A stretch of DNA of 64,000 nt from NCBI GenBank assembly GCA_029213065.1, contig JARGPH010000001.1, forward strand, positions 1 through 64,000, given 5' to 3'. The notes below the pieces were generated by a model. It ran no database searches, was not told the origin of the DNA, and worked only from the letters and a program-made list of their open reading frames with translations. The DNA comes from Verrucomicrobiales bacterium (GTDB lineage: Bacteria; Verrucomicrobiota; Verrucomicrobiia; Verrucomicrobiales; DEV007). Of the stretch, positions 17,213 through 25,593 are shown in pieces. How positions within the stretch are numbered: the stretch's first letter is position 1; each line of letters opens with the position of its first letter. A program made the position numbers and the translations under genes.

Positions 17213-19630
17213 CTAGGGAAGCAGTTTCGCCAGCGCGGTCCATTGAGCTGAGAATTCCGGTGAAACCGCCGCCAGTTCTTCGCCGAGAGACGTCGCCAGC
17301 GCCCCCTGCCTGGTCGCAATCGCGAAGGCCACCATTTTCTCCCTGTCACCCGTATTTTCCGGGCCCAGTTCCCCCTGCAATTCAACCGCAGAGGCGATCA
17401 TCCAGGCGGGATCAAAACTTTCAACCTCCACTTCATTCGGCCCGAACCCCAGATCGACGGTGAATGTGGAGGGATTTGCCGCTGTGATCGCCGCATTCAG
17501 CGGAACTCCTTCGCGTCTCAAAATTCTCCCCTCGTAATTCCCCGCTGCCAGCAAATCCGCGAGCACCTGTATGAATGCGCCGGCCTCTGTGTAAACCTCG
17601 ATCAGAGCGGCTTGAAGCTGCGCTGCGGAGGCAGACTCAAACTCGAGAGCCTCCAATTGAGCCACTGCCCCGGTAAAGAGAAGCGTTTCGCTGTAGGAGG
17701 TAAATGAAGCATAAAGCGCTTTTATTTCCTCCAATTCCGATTGTGCGGTTGCCTCATCCTCTGAAGCCATTCCGGAATTCCCGTCAGGCTCCGAGCCGCC
17801 GGGCGAAACTTTGACAACAGCCGCAGCACTCGCTGCCGCCGCTGCTTTCTCCTCCGCGACCAGCTTCTGAATTTCATCGACCCGATCGAGCCGCTCTTTG
17901 ATCAACGCGGGAAATCTACCGGGCGACTGCGCGGCTTCCTTCGCCTGTTTTAACGCTGCCTTCATTTTGGAAGGATTCATCGAGGCCCCCTTCCGTGCCG
18001 GATTGGGCAGCGATTTCAATTCGGAGAAATCAGCGTAATAAGCCTTGAGAGGCGCAATCAATGAGTCTTTCCAGGCATACTGAGAAGGGAGACTGCACGA
18101 TTCAAATTTTTGAAGATACTCAATCCCGGATTCGAACTCGCCGCATTGCCAATTTTTCAATCCCGCGAGGAGCCACCCCACGGCATCGAAAGACGAGGTC
18201 CCGAACTCAACATCGGATTTTAAAAATGGGAACGGTTCCAATAGATTCGAGGAAATTTTACCGAGAAAGGTCGTCACTTCCGGGGAATCCTCCGAAGCGC
18301 TGGAAAAATTCTTCTGAACCTCCAGAAAGGCCTCCCTCGAATCCGCTTCCCTGCCTTCGAGCAGAGCAATCGTCCCCCGAAAGAAGCCAGTCCACATCCG
18401 CGTGGAAGGTGAAAGGTTGGTCGCTTTGGCGAGATCATCGAAGGATTTACCTGCCTGGCGAAATCGTCCCGTAGAAAAGTGCTCCCGCGCTTTCAGGAAC
18501 TGCTCGGCATTCGAATTCTCACTCGCGTCAATCACCCGTTCCCCACCGACAATGCCGAATGAGGGATTCTCCATGACCTCCTCTTTGGGAATCATCAGAA
18601 ACAAAATCACGGTAAAAATCAGCAATCCACCGGCGATCCCGGCGAGAGTGGGTATTTTGCTCTTTTGGGTGGTTTTATACCGGCTGCTGCGCCCAAATTC
18701 GTGCAACAGAATCCGATCAATTCGCTTAAGCAAATCCTCATAAGACTGGGGCCGATGCTGAGGGGAATAAGCCATCATCGACTCGATCAGCTTGATCGTT
18801 GCCTTCGACACCCCCGGAGCGACAGCCTTGAGATTCACTGACTGCTTCTTGATCTCTTTCAGTTCCTCCAGCGAAGACGTATTGGCCTCAAAGGGAGGCA
18901 CTCCGGCGAGAGCATGGTAAAGCGTCGCGCCCAGGCTGTAGATATCGCCGAGATAAGTGTCAGGCTCGCCGTCGAGCTTTTCCGGAGGGACATAGAACGG
19001 TGTCGCCCACAAATCCTCCGATTCATCTACGCCGCCCTGTTGCACGGCGAGACCGAAGTCGACCAACTTGGTGGTCCCGTCTTCCGTCACGAGCATGTTG
19101 CCGGGCTTGATATCACGGTGAATCAAATCCTCGTCATACGCGGCCCGCAGCCCGTTCGTAACATCATGAGCAATCCTCAGCACCTCAGCCTCCCCGATGG
19201 CCCCCTTCTCTTCGATCACCTTCTCAACGCCGGTGGCATCGACGAGCTCCATCGCGATGAAAAAGTAGCCCTGGTCCTGACCCACCGCATAAACCTTGAC
19301 CACGTTCGGATGAATAATCAGGGCGGTTAACTTGGCTTCCCGCTCGAACATAGCGGTCAAGTTCGCGTCCCGGCTCAATGCCTGGTGGAGCACCTTGAGT
19401 GCGACCTCCCGCCCGAGATGCCGATCCGAAGCGCGAAAAACCTGGCTCATTCCCCCTTCCCCGAGGAGCCCCGTAATATCATACTGCCCCATCGAAGTCC
19501 TCACCCTGATCGACTCACCGCAATGGGTGCAGGTGATCTTTGAATACGGCGAGAGGAGCGAGACATCCAGCGCCTGCTTGCACTCAGGGCAATGATTCAC
19601 CGCCGGATTCTGATTTTCCTTTTCCTCCAT
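17213..19630 (-). CDS. Zinc-ribbon Hanks-type Ser/Thr kinase with extracytoplasmic domain
   Basis: This 805-residue membrane kinase has an N-terminal zinc ribbon (Cys 14, 17, 34, 37) and a kinase domain (about 50-310). The kinase has a GEGGMSQVF glycine loop, Lys79 in VALKVL, HRDIKPGN (171-178) and DFG (191-193); APE is replaced by PPE. All catalytic residues are present, so it should be active. A membrane segment lies near 327-350. The outer part is helical with TPR-like hairpins (about 370-560), then a low-complexity Ala/Glu linker and a C-terminal unknown domain. The start is at an ATG after a gap shared with kdsA. The signal it senses is unknown. Confidence 0.9.
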   Translation of the reverse strand: MEEKENQNPAVNHCPECKQALDVSLLSPYSKITCTHCGESIRVRTSMGQYDITGLLGEGGMSQVFRASDRHLGREVALKVLHQALSRDANLTAMFEREAKLTALIIHPNVVKVYAVGQDQGYFFIAMELVDATGVEKVIEEKGAIGEAEVLRIAHDVTNGLRAAYDEDLIHRDIKPGNMLVTEDGTTKLVDFGLAVQQGGVDESEDLWATPFYVPPEKLDGEPDTYLGDIYSLGATLYHALAGVPPFEANTSSLEELKEIKKQSVNLKAVAPGVSKATIKLIESMMAYSPQHRPQSYEDLLKRIDRILLHEFGRSSRYKTTQKSKIPTLAGIAGGLLIFTVILFLMIPKEEVMENPSFGIVGGERVIDASENSNAEQFLKAREHFSTGRFRQAGKSFDDLAKATNLSPSTRMWTGFFRGTIALLEGREADSREAFLEVQKNFSSASEDSPEVTTFLGKISSNLLEPFPFLKSDVEFGTSSFDAVGWLLAGLKNWQCGEFESGIEYLQKFESCSLPSQYAWKDSLIAPLKAYYADFSELKSLPNPARKGASMNPSKMKAALKQAKEAAQSPGRFPALIKERLDRVDEIQKLVAEEKAAAAASAAAVVKVSPGGSEPDGNSGMASEDEATAQSELEEIKALYASFTSYSETLLFTGAVAQLEALEFESASAAQLQAALIEVYTEAGAFIQVLADLLAAGNYEGRILRREGVPLNAAITAANPSTFTVDLGFGPNEVEVESFDPAWMIASAVELQGELGPENTGDREKMVAFAIATRQGALATSLGEELAAVSPEFSAQWTALAKLLP

Positions 19631-19675
19631 CGAGACCTTTACCGAACATTTAAAAATCGGGATCGCGACAGTCTA

Positions 19676-19699
19676 TCCAGACGATTCTGGACGTCCAGA
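19676..19699. promoter_or_regulatory. Three-half-site operator-like element between kinase and kdsA
   Basis: TCCAGA (19676-19681), TCTGGA (19686-19691) and TCCAGA (19694-19699) occur with spacers of 4 and 2 bases. The last two form the 14-bp perfect palindrome TCTGGACGTCCAGA. The element lies 46 bp before the kinase ATG and 135 bp before kdsA in the 203-bp divergent region. It looks like a binding site for a dimeric regulator, or alternating stems in the kinase mRNA leader. No regulator can be named. Confidence 0.45.
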
Positions 19700-19833
19700 C
19701 AATTAACATTCAATTAAGGGCGTTTTTTCCACACAGGCGATTTATTTACCCTTGCTGATATTCTTCAATCGCCGCCCTATCAGTTGATACTTTCCTCTCA
19801 TGGCAGTAGCCTAAAGAGTATAACCGGACCGGA

Positions 19834-20658
19834 ATGAAAGAGATTCAAATAGGAAAACTAAGCCTCGGGGGCGAGCGCCCGCTCTTTTTTCTCGGGCCCT
19901 GCGTGATTGAGTCTGAATCATTTATCGCTGAAATAGCTCCGAAAATCAGGGAGATTGCCGACAGCGCCGGTGTCGATTTCGTCTTCAAAGCCAGCTACGA
20001 CAAAGCAAACCGGAGTTCTGTCTCCTCATTTCGCGGGATGGACTGCGAAAAGGGCTGCCGCCTCCTCCAGAAAACCGGTGCTGAAATCGGCGTTCCTGTG
20101 ACGACTGACGTGCATTCCGTCGAAGAAATTAAGATCGCGGCCGACTTCATCGATGTCCTTCAAATCCCCGCCTTTCTCTGCCGTCAGACAGATCTCATCG
20201 AAGCCGCGGCGGTCACCGGAAGAGTCGTAAATGTCAAAAAAGGCCAATTTCTCGCCCCGTGGGACGTTAAGAACATAGCGGATAAACTGAAGGCCTTCGG
20301 ATCTGAGAATTTCTTTCTGACCGAAAGAGGAACCAGCTTTGGATACAACAACCTCGTTGCTGATATGAGATCAATACCCTGGATGAGAGAGTTGGGATGC
20401 CGCGTCGTTTTCGATGCGACCCATTCGGTGCAGCGCCCCGGCGGTGACGGCACCTCCAGCGGAGGCGATGGCGTTCTCGCTCCTGTCCTCGCGCGATCCG
20501 CGGTCGCAGCCGGTTGCGACGGGGTTTTCATGGAAACCCACCCCAATCCGGCCGAAGCACTCAGCGATGGTCCCAACCAGGTTCCACTCGACAAACTGGG
20601 AACCGTTCTTTCAGAGCTCAAAGCGCTCTACCAACTGGTGAGAACGTTTAAATCCTGA
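19834..20658 (+). CDS. kdsA: 3-deoxy-D-manno-octulosonate 8-phosphate synthase, metal-dependent type
   Basis: The enzyme condenses phosphoenolpyruvate with arabinose 5-phosphate to make KDO 8-phosphate for the lipopolysaccharide inner core. The 274-residue length is standard. Family motifs are FKASYDKANRSS, a DVHS turn, the VKKGQFLAPWD strand and HSVQRPGG. Cys23 in LGPCVIES is the position that is Cys in metal-dependent enzymes such as the Aquifex enzyme and Asn in E. coli, so this is probably the metalloenzyme class; METHPNP carries the second and third ligand region. It heads a run of lipopolysaccharide transport genes, showing that the organism makes a KDO-containing outer membrane. Confidence 0.96.
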   Translation: MKEIQIGKLSLGGERPLFFLGPCVIESESFIAEIAPKIREIADSAGVDFVFKASYDKANRSSVSSFRGMDCEKGCRLLQKTGAEIGVPVTTDVHSVEEIKIAADFIDVLQIPAFLCRQTDLIEAAAVTGRVVNVKKGQFLAPWDVKNIADKLKAFGSENFFLTERGTSFGYNNLVADMRSIPWMRELGCRVVFDATHSVQRPGGDGTSSGGDGVLAPVLARSAVAAGCDGVFMETHPNPAEALSDGPNQVPLDKLGTVLSELKALYQLVRTFKS

Positions 20659-20678
20659 CTTTTTTCTGACCTTTTTTA

Positions 20679-21206
20679 ATGGTAACCCCTCTCCATCATT
20701 CGGCCCCGATCCGGAGCCTTTTTGCAGCAGCAATACTCCTGTGCGGGAGTGCCACGGCCAACGAGCCCGCTCCCGGCGCTCTGGTGCAGAGTATGCTCCC
20801 ACCGGAGTTGACGAAACTTTTTCCGATCGGGCGGGTTTTCAAAGGAGTCGCGATCCCTTCCTACACTGATGACCGACTCAAGTCGGTGATGCGGGCTGTA
20901 ACCGTGGTCCGGGTCGACGAACAATACCTCGACCTCACCAACCTCGTCATCTCCATTTACAATGACGAAGGTGAACCTGAGACCTACATCAGCATGGACG
21001 AAGCGGTTTTCGATCTCGTCACTCAGCAACTCGTTTCGAAAACCCCCTCGAAAATCGAGCAGGAAAAATTCACCATGACCGGCGACAAAATGACCTTTGA
21101 AACTCAAACGAGGCTCAGCCGAATGGAGGGCAATGTGCGAGTCATCATTTCCGACGCAAAAGACTTCACATCCCAAATGGGACTTGCTGTCCCCGGCGGA
21201 AAATAA
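20679..21206 (+). CDS. LptC-like periplasmic protein (by context)
   Basis: This 175-residue protein has a signal peptide or N-terminal anchor (about 12-29: SLFAAAILLCGSATANEP). The rest is beta-strand rich with repeating edge patterns (VTVVRVDEQYLDLTNLVISIYND, DKMTFETQTRLSRMEGNVRVIISD). That pattern fits the beta-jellyroll of the LptA/LptC/OstA superfamily, in which each strand pair ends in a statement such as 'MEGNVRV'. It sits between kdsA and an OstA-domain protein in the same cluster. It most likely passes lipopolysaccharide from the LptB-driven transporter to the LptA-like protein. The specific LptC label is inference. Confidence 0.75.
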   Translation: MVTPLHHSAPIRSLFAAAILLCGSATANEPAPGALVQSMLPPELTKLFPIGRVFKGVAIPSYTDDRLKSVMRAVTVVRVDEQYLDLTNLVISIYNDEGEPETYISMDEAVFDLVTQQLVSKTPSKIEQEKFTMTGDKMTFETQTRLSRMEGNVRVIISDAKDFTSQMGLAVPGGK

Positions 21207-21239
21207 TCTTCACTACGGATAATTTGATCCCATCCTAAA

Positions 21240-22448
21240 ATGAAATATTCAATCTTTCTCATCACCCTTTCTCTCGGACTGCCCCTCGTCCCGGAGGTTG
21301 TAAAGGCACAGGATACCGAAGCGTTGAAAAAAGAGGCCTCCTCCGTTTTTTCCGATCCCCGCTTTAAATCGGCATTCAGAAAAGCGAAGAAAGATCCCGA
21401 AGCAGCCCTTGCTGAAGCAGACCTCGATCCCGAAGAAATGGTTCGCTCAGTCACTCGCGCATTCAATGAGAACAAGGACAAGATCGACACTGAAAAAATC
21501 GAGTCGATGGCTAAAGAAATCGACACCGAACAGATTGAATCGATTGCAAAAGAAATCGATACGAGTCAGGTCGAATCCGTGGCACGCGAGGTTAAGAGTG
21601 AGCCGGCAGCTGAACGGGCCATCTCTTCGATCACCGGCATGATGCCCAAGCCCCCGCCGTCCGACAATGACGTTCCCGCGACAAGACCCGCCCCCGGCAA
21701 CGGAGGTATCGTGGCCCGCCCCATCGCAATTCCTGTGGCAAGTGACACCCCGCCGGCCCCTCAGGAATCGACGACTGTGGTCCAGGAGACCAGTGTCACT
21801 GAAGTCGCCGGCCTCGGGGCTACAACGCCTCAGATTCCGGACTCACCATCGCTCAATCCCGACGAAATCCCCGCACCACAACCTTTGGCGCCGAAATACA
21901 ACACCAAGGCAGGCGGCGGAAAACTGGGCAACAGCGCCGAAGGGAACATGGAAATCCTCGCTCGCGAGTCAATCCTCGACGATGCCAACGGCCTCCTCAC
22001 CTTTCGTGGAGATGTCTTCGTGAATCATCCCGGATTCGAAATCAAATGCGACAAACTTGAGATCTACACAAATCCGGGCATAGGCGCCCAGTCTGAAAAC
22101 CCGAAAACCGGTGAGAAAAAGGAAAACTTCAAGCGCGCCGTCGCTTCAGGCGGAATGGTCGAGATTCGCCGGATCACGCCCGAAGGAAAAACCCAGATCG
22201 CGCTGGGCCGCCGCGCCGACTACGATGCGATCACCAAGGACATGATCCTCTCAGGAGGCCCTCCCTACATTCAGGATGGGGAAGCCTTCGTCAAAACCAA
22301 CTCGTCCGACGCCCAGATTATCATGAGAGGCAACGGCCTCTACGAGATCAAAGGGTCCAACAACAGGAACCACATCAGCATTCCCATCAAAGGGCCGGAC
22401 AAAACAAAGGATCTCGGAGGCGGCATCGGAATAGGCGGAATTCGCTAA
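21240..22448 (+). CDS. LptA/OstA-domain protein with repeat-bearing N-terminal extension
   Basis: This 402-residue exported protein begins with a signal peptide (about 1-24). A charged helical region (about 25-125) contains three 12-residue repeats (units 21483-21590). A Pro-rich linker follows (about 140-220), and a C-terminal OstA/LptA-like domain (about 230-402) with FRGDVFVNHPGFEIKCDKLEIY and RGNGLYEIKG. LptA proteins form the periplasmic bridge for lipopolysaccharide. E. coli LptA is 185 residues, so the N-terminal 210 residues are an addition. It lies 33 bp after the LptC-like gene and 35 bp before the LptB-like gene. Confidence 0.8.
   Translation: MKYSIFLITLSLGLPLVPEVVKAQDTEALKKEASSVFSDPRFKSAFRKAKKDPEAALAEADLDPEEMVRSVTRAFNENKDKIDTEKIESMAKEIDTEQIESIAKEIDTSQVESVAREVKSEPAAERAISSITGMMPKPPPSDNDVPATRPAPGNGGIVARPIAIPVASDTPPAPQESTTVVQETSVTEVAGLGATTPQIPDSPSLNPDEIPAPQPLAPKYNTKAGGGKLGNSAEGNMEILARESILDDANGLLTFRGDVFVNHPGFEIKCDKLEIYTNPGIGAQSENPKTGEKKENFKRAVASGGMVEIRRITPEGKTQIALGRRADYDAITKDMILSGGPPYIQDGEAFVKTNSSDAQIIMRGNGLYEIKGSNNRNHISIPIKGPDKTKDLGGGIGIGGIR
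21483..21590 (+). repeat. Three tandem 36-bp coding repeats in the LptA-like gene
   Basis: Units 21483-21518, 21519-21554 and 21555-21590 encode IDTEKIESMAKE, IDTEQIESIAKE and IDTSQVESVARE. The protein repeat is better conserved than the DNA, with many synonymous differences, so the repeat is old and kept by selection. The 12-residue period with I/V at fixed positions suggests an amphipathic helical solenoid or coiled coil. Confidence 0.85.
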
Positions 22449-22483
22449 TCGCATTTTACCGCTACCTCTATCTGTCCCACGCT

Positions 22484-23887
22484 ATGAGCTATTCTGACGA
22501 CCGCGACGAAATTGCAGAACTCTTCGGTAAACAACCGAAAGTGAAAAAAAGTGGTTATTCGGAGGAACTCCCTGTAACGAACGATGCGAAGCCATCGCCG
22601 AAAACGGGAGCCCCGCCTCAGCTTCCATCAGGGCCGAAGGCCAAAGCCGAGGTAGAAGTCGCGGTTCCCGTAAAGCTGCGCCCCCCCGCCCATGTTGAGC
22701 CTCATCCACTCGACGAAGTGCCGTCTGCACCTGCCTCAAAACCGAAGCCGGCCGAACCTGAAGTCGTCGACGAGGAGTTTATCGTATACGACGAAGCGGC
22801 GGCCCCGGATTTCCTCGAAAGTGAATTCGTGGCCTTTGAAGAAAAAAACGAAGCGCCCGCGCCTCCCAAAAAGACCTTTTCCTCGCTGATCAAGAAACGG
22901 AAAGCAGCATCTGCATCAACGTCGGTTGAAAATGAGGGGTCGGCCGAACTGCCCCCGGTAAGAAAAGAGGAGGCCCCCGCCCCCGTCGAACCGCAAAAAG
23001 CGCAGCCACAACCGGGAGCAAAGGCGAATCCAGCCGCAGCAACGGCCTCCCTTCCCGCCGCAAAGACCGGAACCACCTCTCCAACGACTCAGGCGACCGT
23101 CACAAAAGAAGCGCCTCCAGTCTCTGAGCCCGCGAAAAGCCCCGTAGAGCGAACCTTTTCCGACGAACCGCTCCTCGATACGAAAGGTCTCGTCAAAATC
23201 TACGATGGCCGGACCGTCGTCAACGGTGTCGCGATCAACGTCAAACCCGGCGAGATCGTCGGCCTTCTCGGACCGAACGGCGCCGGAAAGACGACTAGTT
23301 TCTACATGATGGTCGGCCTCGTCCCGCCCAATGACGGAACCGTGATGTTCAACGGAAACGATGTCACGAAGATGCCCATGTACAAACGGGCCCGCCTCGG
23401 GATGGGCTACCTGCCTCAGGAGGAATCCATTTTCAGAAAACTCACAGTCGAGCAGAATATCATGGCGGTGATGGAGACCCTGAGCATTCCGCGTAAAGAG
23501 AAGATAGAGCGGTGCAATGAGCTCCTGGAACGATTCAGCATCACTCACATTCGGAAGAATATTGCCCTGACCTGCTCAGGAGGGGAGAAACGACGGGTCA
23601 CCATTGCCCGCTCCCTCGTCACTCAACCGTCACTGGTCATGCTGGATGAGCCGTTTTCCGGGGTTGATCCAATCGCGGTCAACGAAATTCAGGGCATCGT
23701 CGCCGACCTTCGTGATTCCGGCCTCGCCATTCTCATTACCGACCACAACGCCCGCCAGACCCTCGAGCTGGTCGACCGCGCCTACCTTATTTACGAAGGA
23801 AAAGTGCTCCGTGAAGGGACGCGGGATTTCCTCATTAACGACCCCGTCAGTCGCGAGCTCTATCTCGGGGACCGGTTCACAATGTAG
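22484..23887 (+). CDS. lptB: LptB-type lipopolysaccharide export ATPase with long disordered N-terminus
   Basis: The C-terminal 240 residues are a full LptB-type ABC ATPase: Walker A GPNGAGKT (263-270), Q-loop region GYLPQEESIF, signature CSGGEKRRVTIARSL, Walker B VMLDEPFSGVDP and switch His in ITDHN. LptB energises extraction of lipopolysaccharide from the inner membrane with LptFG. The first 225 residues are Pro/Ala/Lys/Glu rich and predicted disordered, with an acidic-aromatic stretch (EEFIVYDEAAAPDFLESEFVAFEE) that may be a docking peptide. E. coli LptB is 241 residues, so the tail doubles the protein. No start codon close to the ATPase domain was seen to suggest a shorter product. Confidence 0.93.
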   Translation: MSYSDDRDEIAELFGKQPKVKKSGYSEELPVTNDAKPSPKTGAPPQLPSGPKAKAEVEVAVPVKLRPPAHVEPHPLDEVPSAPASKPKPAEPEVVDEEFIVYDEAAAPDFLESEFVAFEEKNEAPAPPKKTFSSLIKKRKAASASTSVENEGSAELPPVRKEEAPAPVEPQKAQPQPGAKANPAAATASLPAAKTGTTSPTTQATVTKEAPPVSEPAKSPVERTFSDEPLLDTKGLVKIYDGRTVVNGVAINVKPGEIVGLLGPNGAGKTTSFYMMVGLVPPNDGTVMFNGNDVTKMPMYKRARLGMGYLPQEESIFRKLTVEQNIMAVMETLSIPRKEKIERCNELLERFSITHIRKNIALTCSGGEKRRVTIARSLVTQPSLVMLDEPFSGVDPIAVNEIQGIVADLRDSGLAILITDHNARQTLELVDRAYLIYEGKVLREGTRDFLINDPVSRELYLGDRFTM

Positions 23888-23954
23888 GAATTGGAAACGA
23901 TATTTTTCTGGCTTTGTTATATAAAAAGTTGGCGCATTGAATCTGAATCGATCC

Positions 23955-23984
23955 TTGTCAAAAAGGCACCGTTCCTGCTAGAGT
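23955..23984 (+). promoter_or_regulatory. Promoter candidate for the hibernation factor gene
   Basis: TTGTCA (23955-23960) and TAGAGT (23979-23984) are separated by 18 bases. This leaves a leader of about 40 bases containing a small hairpin (GCTGG/CCAGC around 23993-24007) before the ATG at 24031. It fits a sigma-70-like promoter and would separate hpf from the lpt cluster. Confidence 0.5.
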
Positions 23985-24030
23985 ATCACTGAGCTGGAAA
24001 AGCCAGCAACCTCAAAAAACAAACTGAACT

Positions 24031-24612
24031 ATGCAAGTAACCAACGTCAATCTGCCTATCACTGTCACCGGTCGCCACGTTTCTGTCACAGACGCCATGC
24101 GTGACCACGCTCAGAAGAAAGTAGCCGGTTTGCATTTGGATTACCCGAAAATCATCGAAGCCAAGGTGATCCTCAATGTTGAGGGTGATCGACACATCGC
24201 AGAGGTGATCCTCTTTTGCGCCAATCACATCGTAATCGAAGCAGATACCACAACAGCGGACATGTATGCATCAATCGATGAAACGATGTCCAAAATTGCG
24301 CGCCGGATGCGCAAGCACAAGACGCGCATGCTGAAGTCTCACCGGCCGAAAAGGCAGAAGGAAATGCGCCACCTCGAAGAGGCAATTTTCAACGCTGAAC
24401 TCCCCATTGAAACCGAAGAGGAGCACGAACCGGTCCTGATCCACAAGGAAAAATACAAGGTCAAACATCTCTTCTCCGACGAAGCAATCATGGACATGGA
24501 AATGAACGAAAAACCGTTCATCGTCTACCACGATGCCAAATCCGACAAGCTCGCCGTGATCTATCGTCGTGACGACGGCGATTACGGAATGATCACGCCA
24601 GTCGAAGAATAA
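24031..24612 (+). CDS. hpf: Ribosome hibernation promoting factor, long form
   Basis: This 193-residue protein has an N-terminal RaiA/HPF domain (about 5-100: ITVTGRHVSVTDAMRDHAQKK, then the basic helix RRMRKHKTRMLKSH). A linker follows, then a C-terminal dimerisation domain (about 130-190: VKHLFSDEAIMDMEMNEKPFIVYHD, ending YGMITPVEE). Long HPF binds the 30S decoding region and pairs ribosomes into inactive 100S dimers during slow growth. The gene is monocistronic, with its own promoter candidate and a strong terminator. Confidence 0.95.
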   Translation: MQVTNVNLPITVTGRHVSVTDAMRDHAQKKVAGLHLDYPKIIEAKVILNVEGDRHIAEVILFCANHIVIEADTTTADMYASIDETMSKIARRMRKHKTRMLKSHRPKRQKEMRHLEEAIFNAELPIETEEEHEPVLIHKEKYKVKHLFSDEAIMDMEMNEKPFIVYHDAKSDKLAVIYRRDDGDYGMITPVEE

Positions 24613-24638
24613 GAGACTGCCGCAGATTTTTTTTTGAG

Positions 24639-24672
24639 CGGGAATGGTCTACTTCAGGCCATTCCCGTTTTT
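24639..24672 (+). terminator. Rho-independent terminator of hpf
   Basis: The stem CGGGAATGG (24639-24647) pairs with 24659-24667 around an 11-base loop and is followed directly by a T-run. It begins 26 bp after the hpf stop. It also argues against translation of the next gene from an in-frame ATG at 24634, which would lie inside the terminator. Confidence 0.88.
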
Positions 24673-24705
24673 CTGATTCAATTCGTTTCGCCCATCAGCA
24701 GACTC

Positions 24706-25593
24706 ATGAGTTTTCCCCTTCCCCGCAGCGTTTCAGAGGGCTCAACTCTCGCGATTGTCGCTCCGGCAGGCCCCTTCGACGAGGAGGCTTTCCGCAAGGG
24801 AGTCGAATGGCTCGAACTGCGCTACAACCTGACATTCAGCTCAGACATTTTTTCCAAATCGGGCTACCTCGCGGGAACCGATGAGAGACGCCTCTGTGAA
24901 CTCTCCGGCGCGATCAACGACGATAAAGTCGATGCGATTCTCTGTGCCCGCGGAGGCTTTGGAACGACCCGCCTTCTCCCCGGTATTGAATTGTCCGAAA
25001 TTCAATCGGCAAACAAAATGATCGTGGGGTTCAGCGACATATCAGCGCTCCACGCCCGCTGGGCTGCTGCCGGAGTGCGCTCGATGCACGCGCCCATGGT
25101 CGCAGCGCTGGGCAGTTCGAGTCCGCCCATTCGCGAACGATGGACAGACTGCCTCGAGTCTCCCGGGGAAACGCGTTTGCACCGGTTGGAGCAACTTAAC
25201 GGCACCTCGGAAACGGATGCGGAAGGCCGACTCTGCGGCGGCAACCTCGCGGTCCTATGTGCACTGAACGGAACGCCCTACGCACCTCTTCTCGACGACG
25301 CAATTTTCTTCATCGAAGACGTCGGTGAAAGACCCTATCGCATTGACAGAATGCTCACGACCCTGCGGCAATCCGGTTGGTTCGATCGAATCCGCGGATT
25401 GATCATCGGAACCTTTACCGAGGGCGATCCCGGCCCCGACGAGGTCTCTCTCGACGATGTCCTGACCGGGCACTTCGGAAAGAGCCCGTTCCCGGTCCTG
25501 CGCGGCCTGTCCTCCGGTCATATCAAAGAAAACGAACCACTTGTTTTCGGCTCGACCGCCCGCATTACCGGCGGCACCCTTGAGATTTTTTAG
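24706..25593 (+). CDS. LD-carboxypeptidase family S66 protein
   Basis: The enzyme family removes the terminal D-alanine from murein tetrapeptides during cell-wall recycling. The product from the ATG at 24706 has 295 residues, typical of LdcA. N-terminal landmarks are LAIVAPAGPFDEE and ILCARGGFGTTRLLPGI, the latter matching the nucleophile-elbow region. VGFSDISALHA follows, and the C-terminal FIEDVGERPYRIDRMLTTLRQSG carries the catalytic Glu region, with GHIKENEPLVFGS near the end. The catalytic triad in this family is Ser-Glu-His. No signal peptide is seen, so it acts in the cytoplasm. It overlaps the convergent polX gene by 4 bp. Confidence 0.9.
   Translation: MSFPLPRSVSEGSTLAIVAPAGPFDEEAFRKGVEWLELRYNLTFSSDIFSKSGYLAGTDERRLCELSGAINDDKVDAILCARGGFGTTRLLPGIELSEIQSANKMIVGFSDISALHARWAAAGVRSMHAPMVAALGSSSPPIRERWTDCLESPGETRLHRLEQLNGTSETDAEGRLCGGNLAVLCALNGTPYAPLLDDAIFFIEDVGERPYRIDRMLTTLRQSGWFDRIRGLIIGTFTEGDPGPDEVSLDDVLTGHFGKSPFPVLRGLSSGHIKENEPLVFGSTARITGGTLEIF

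Noticed and set aside
24634-24705. Longer N-terminus for the LD-carboxypeptidase
   Set aside because: It would begin inside the hpf terminator hairpin; the ATG at 24706 starts just before the conserved domain.
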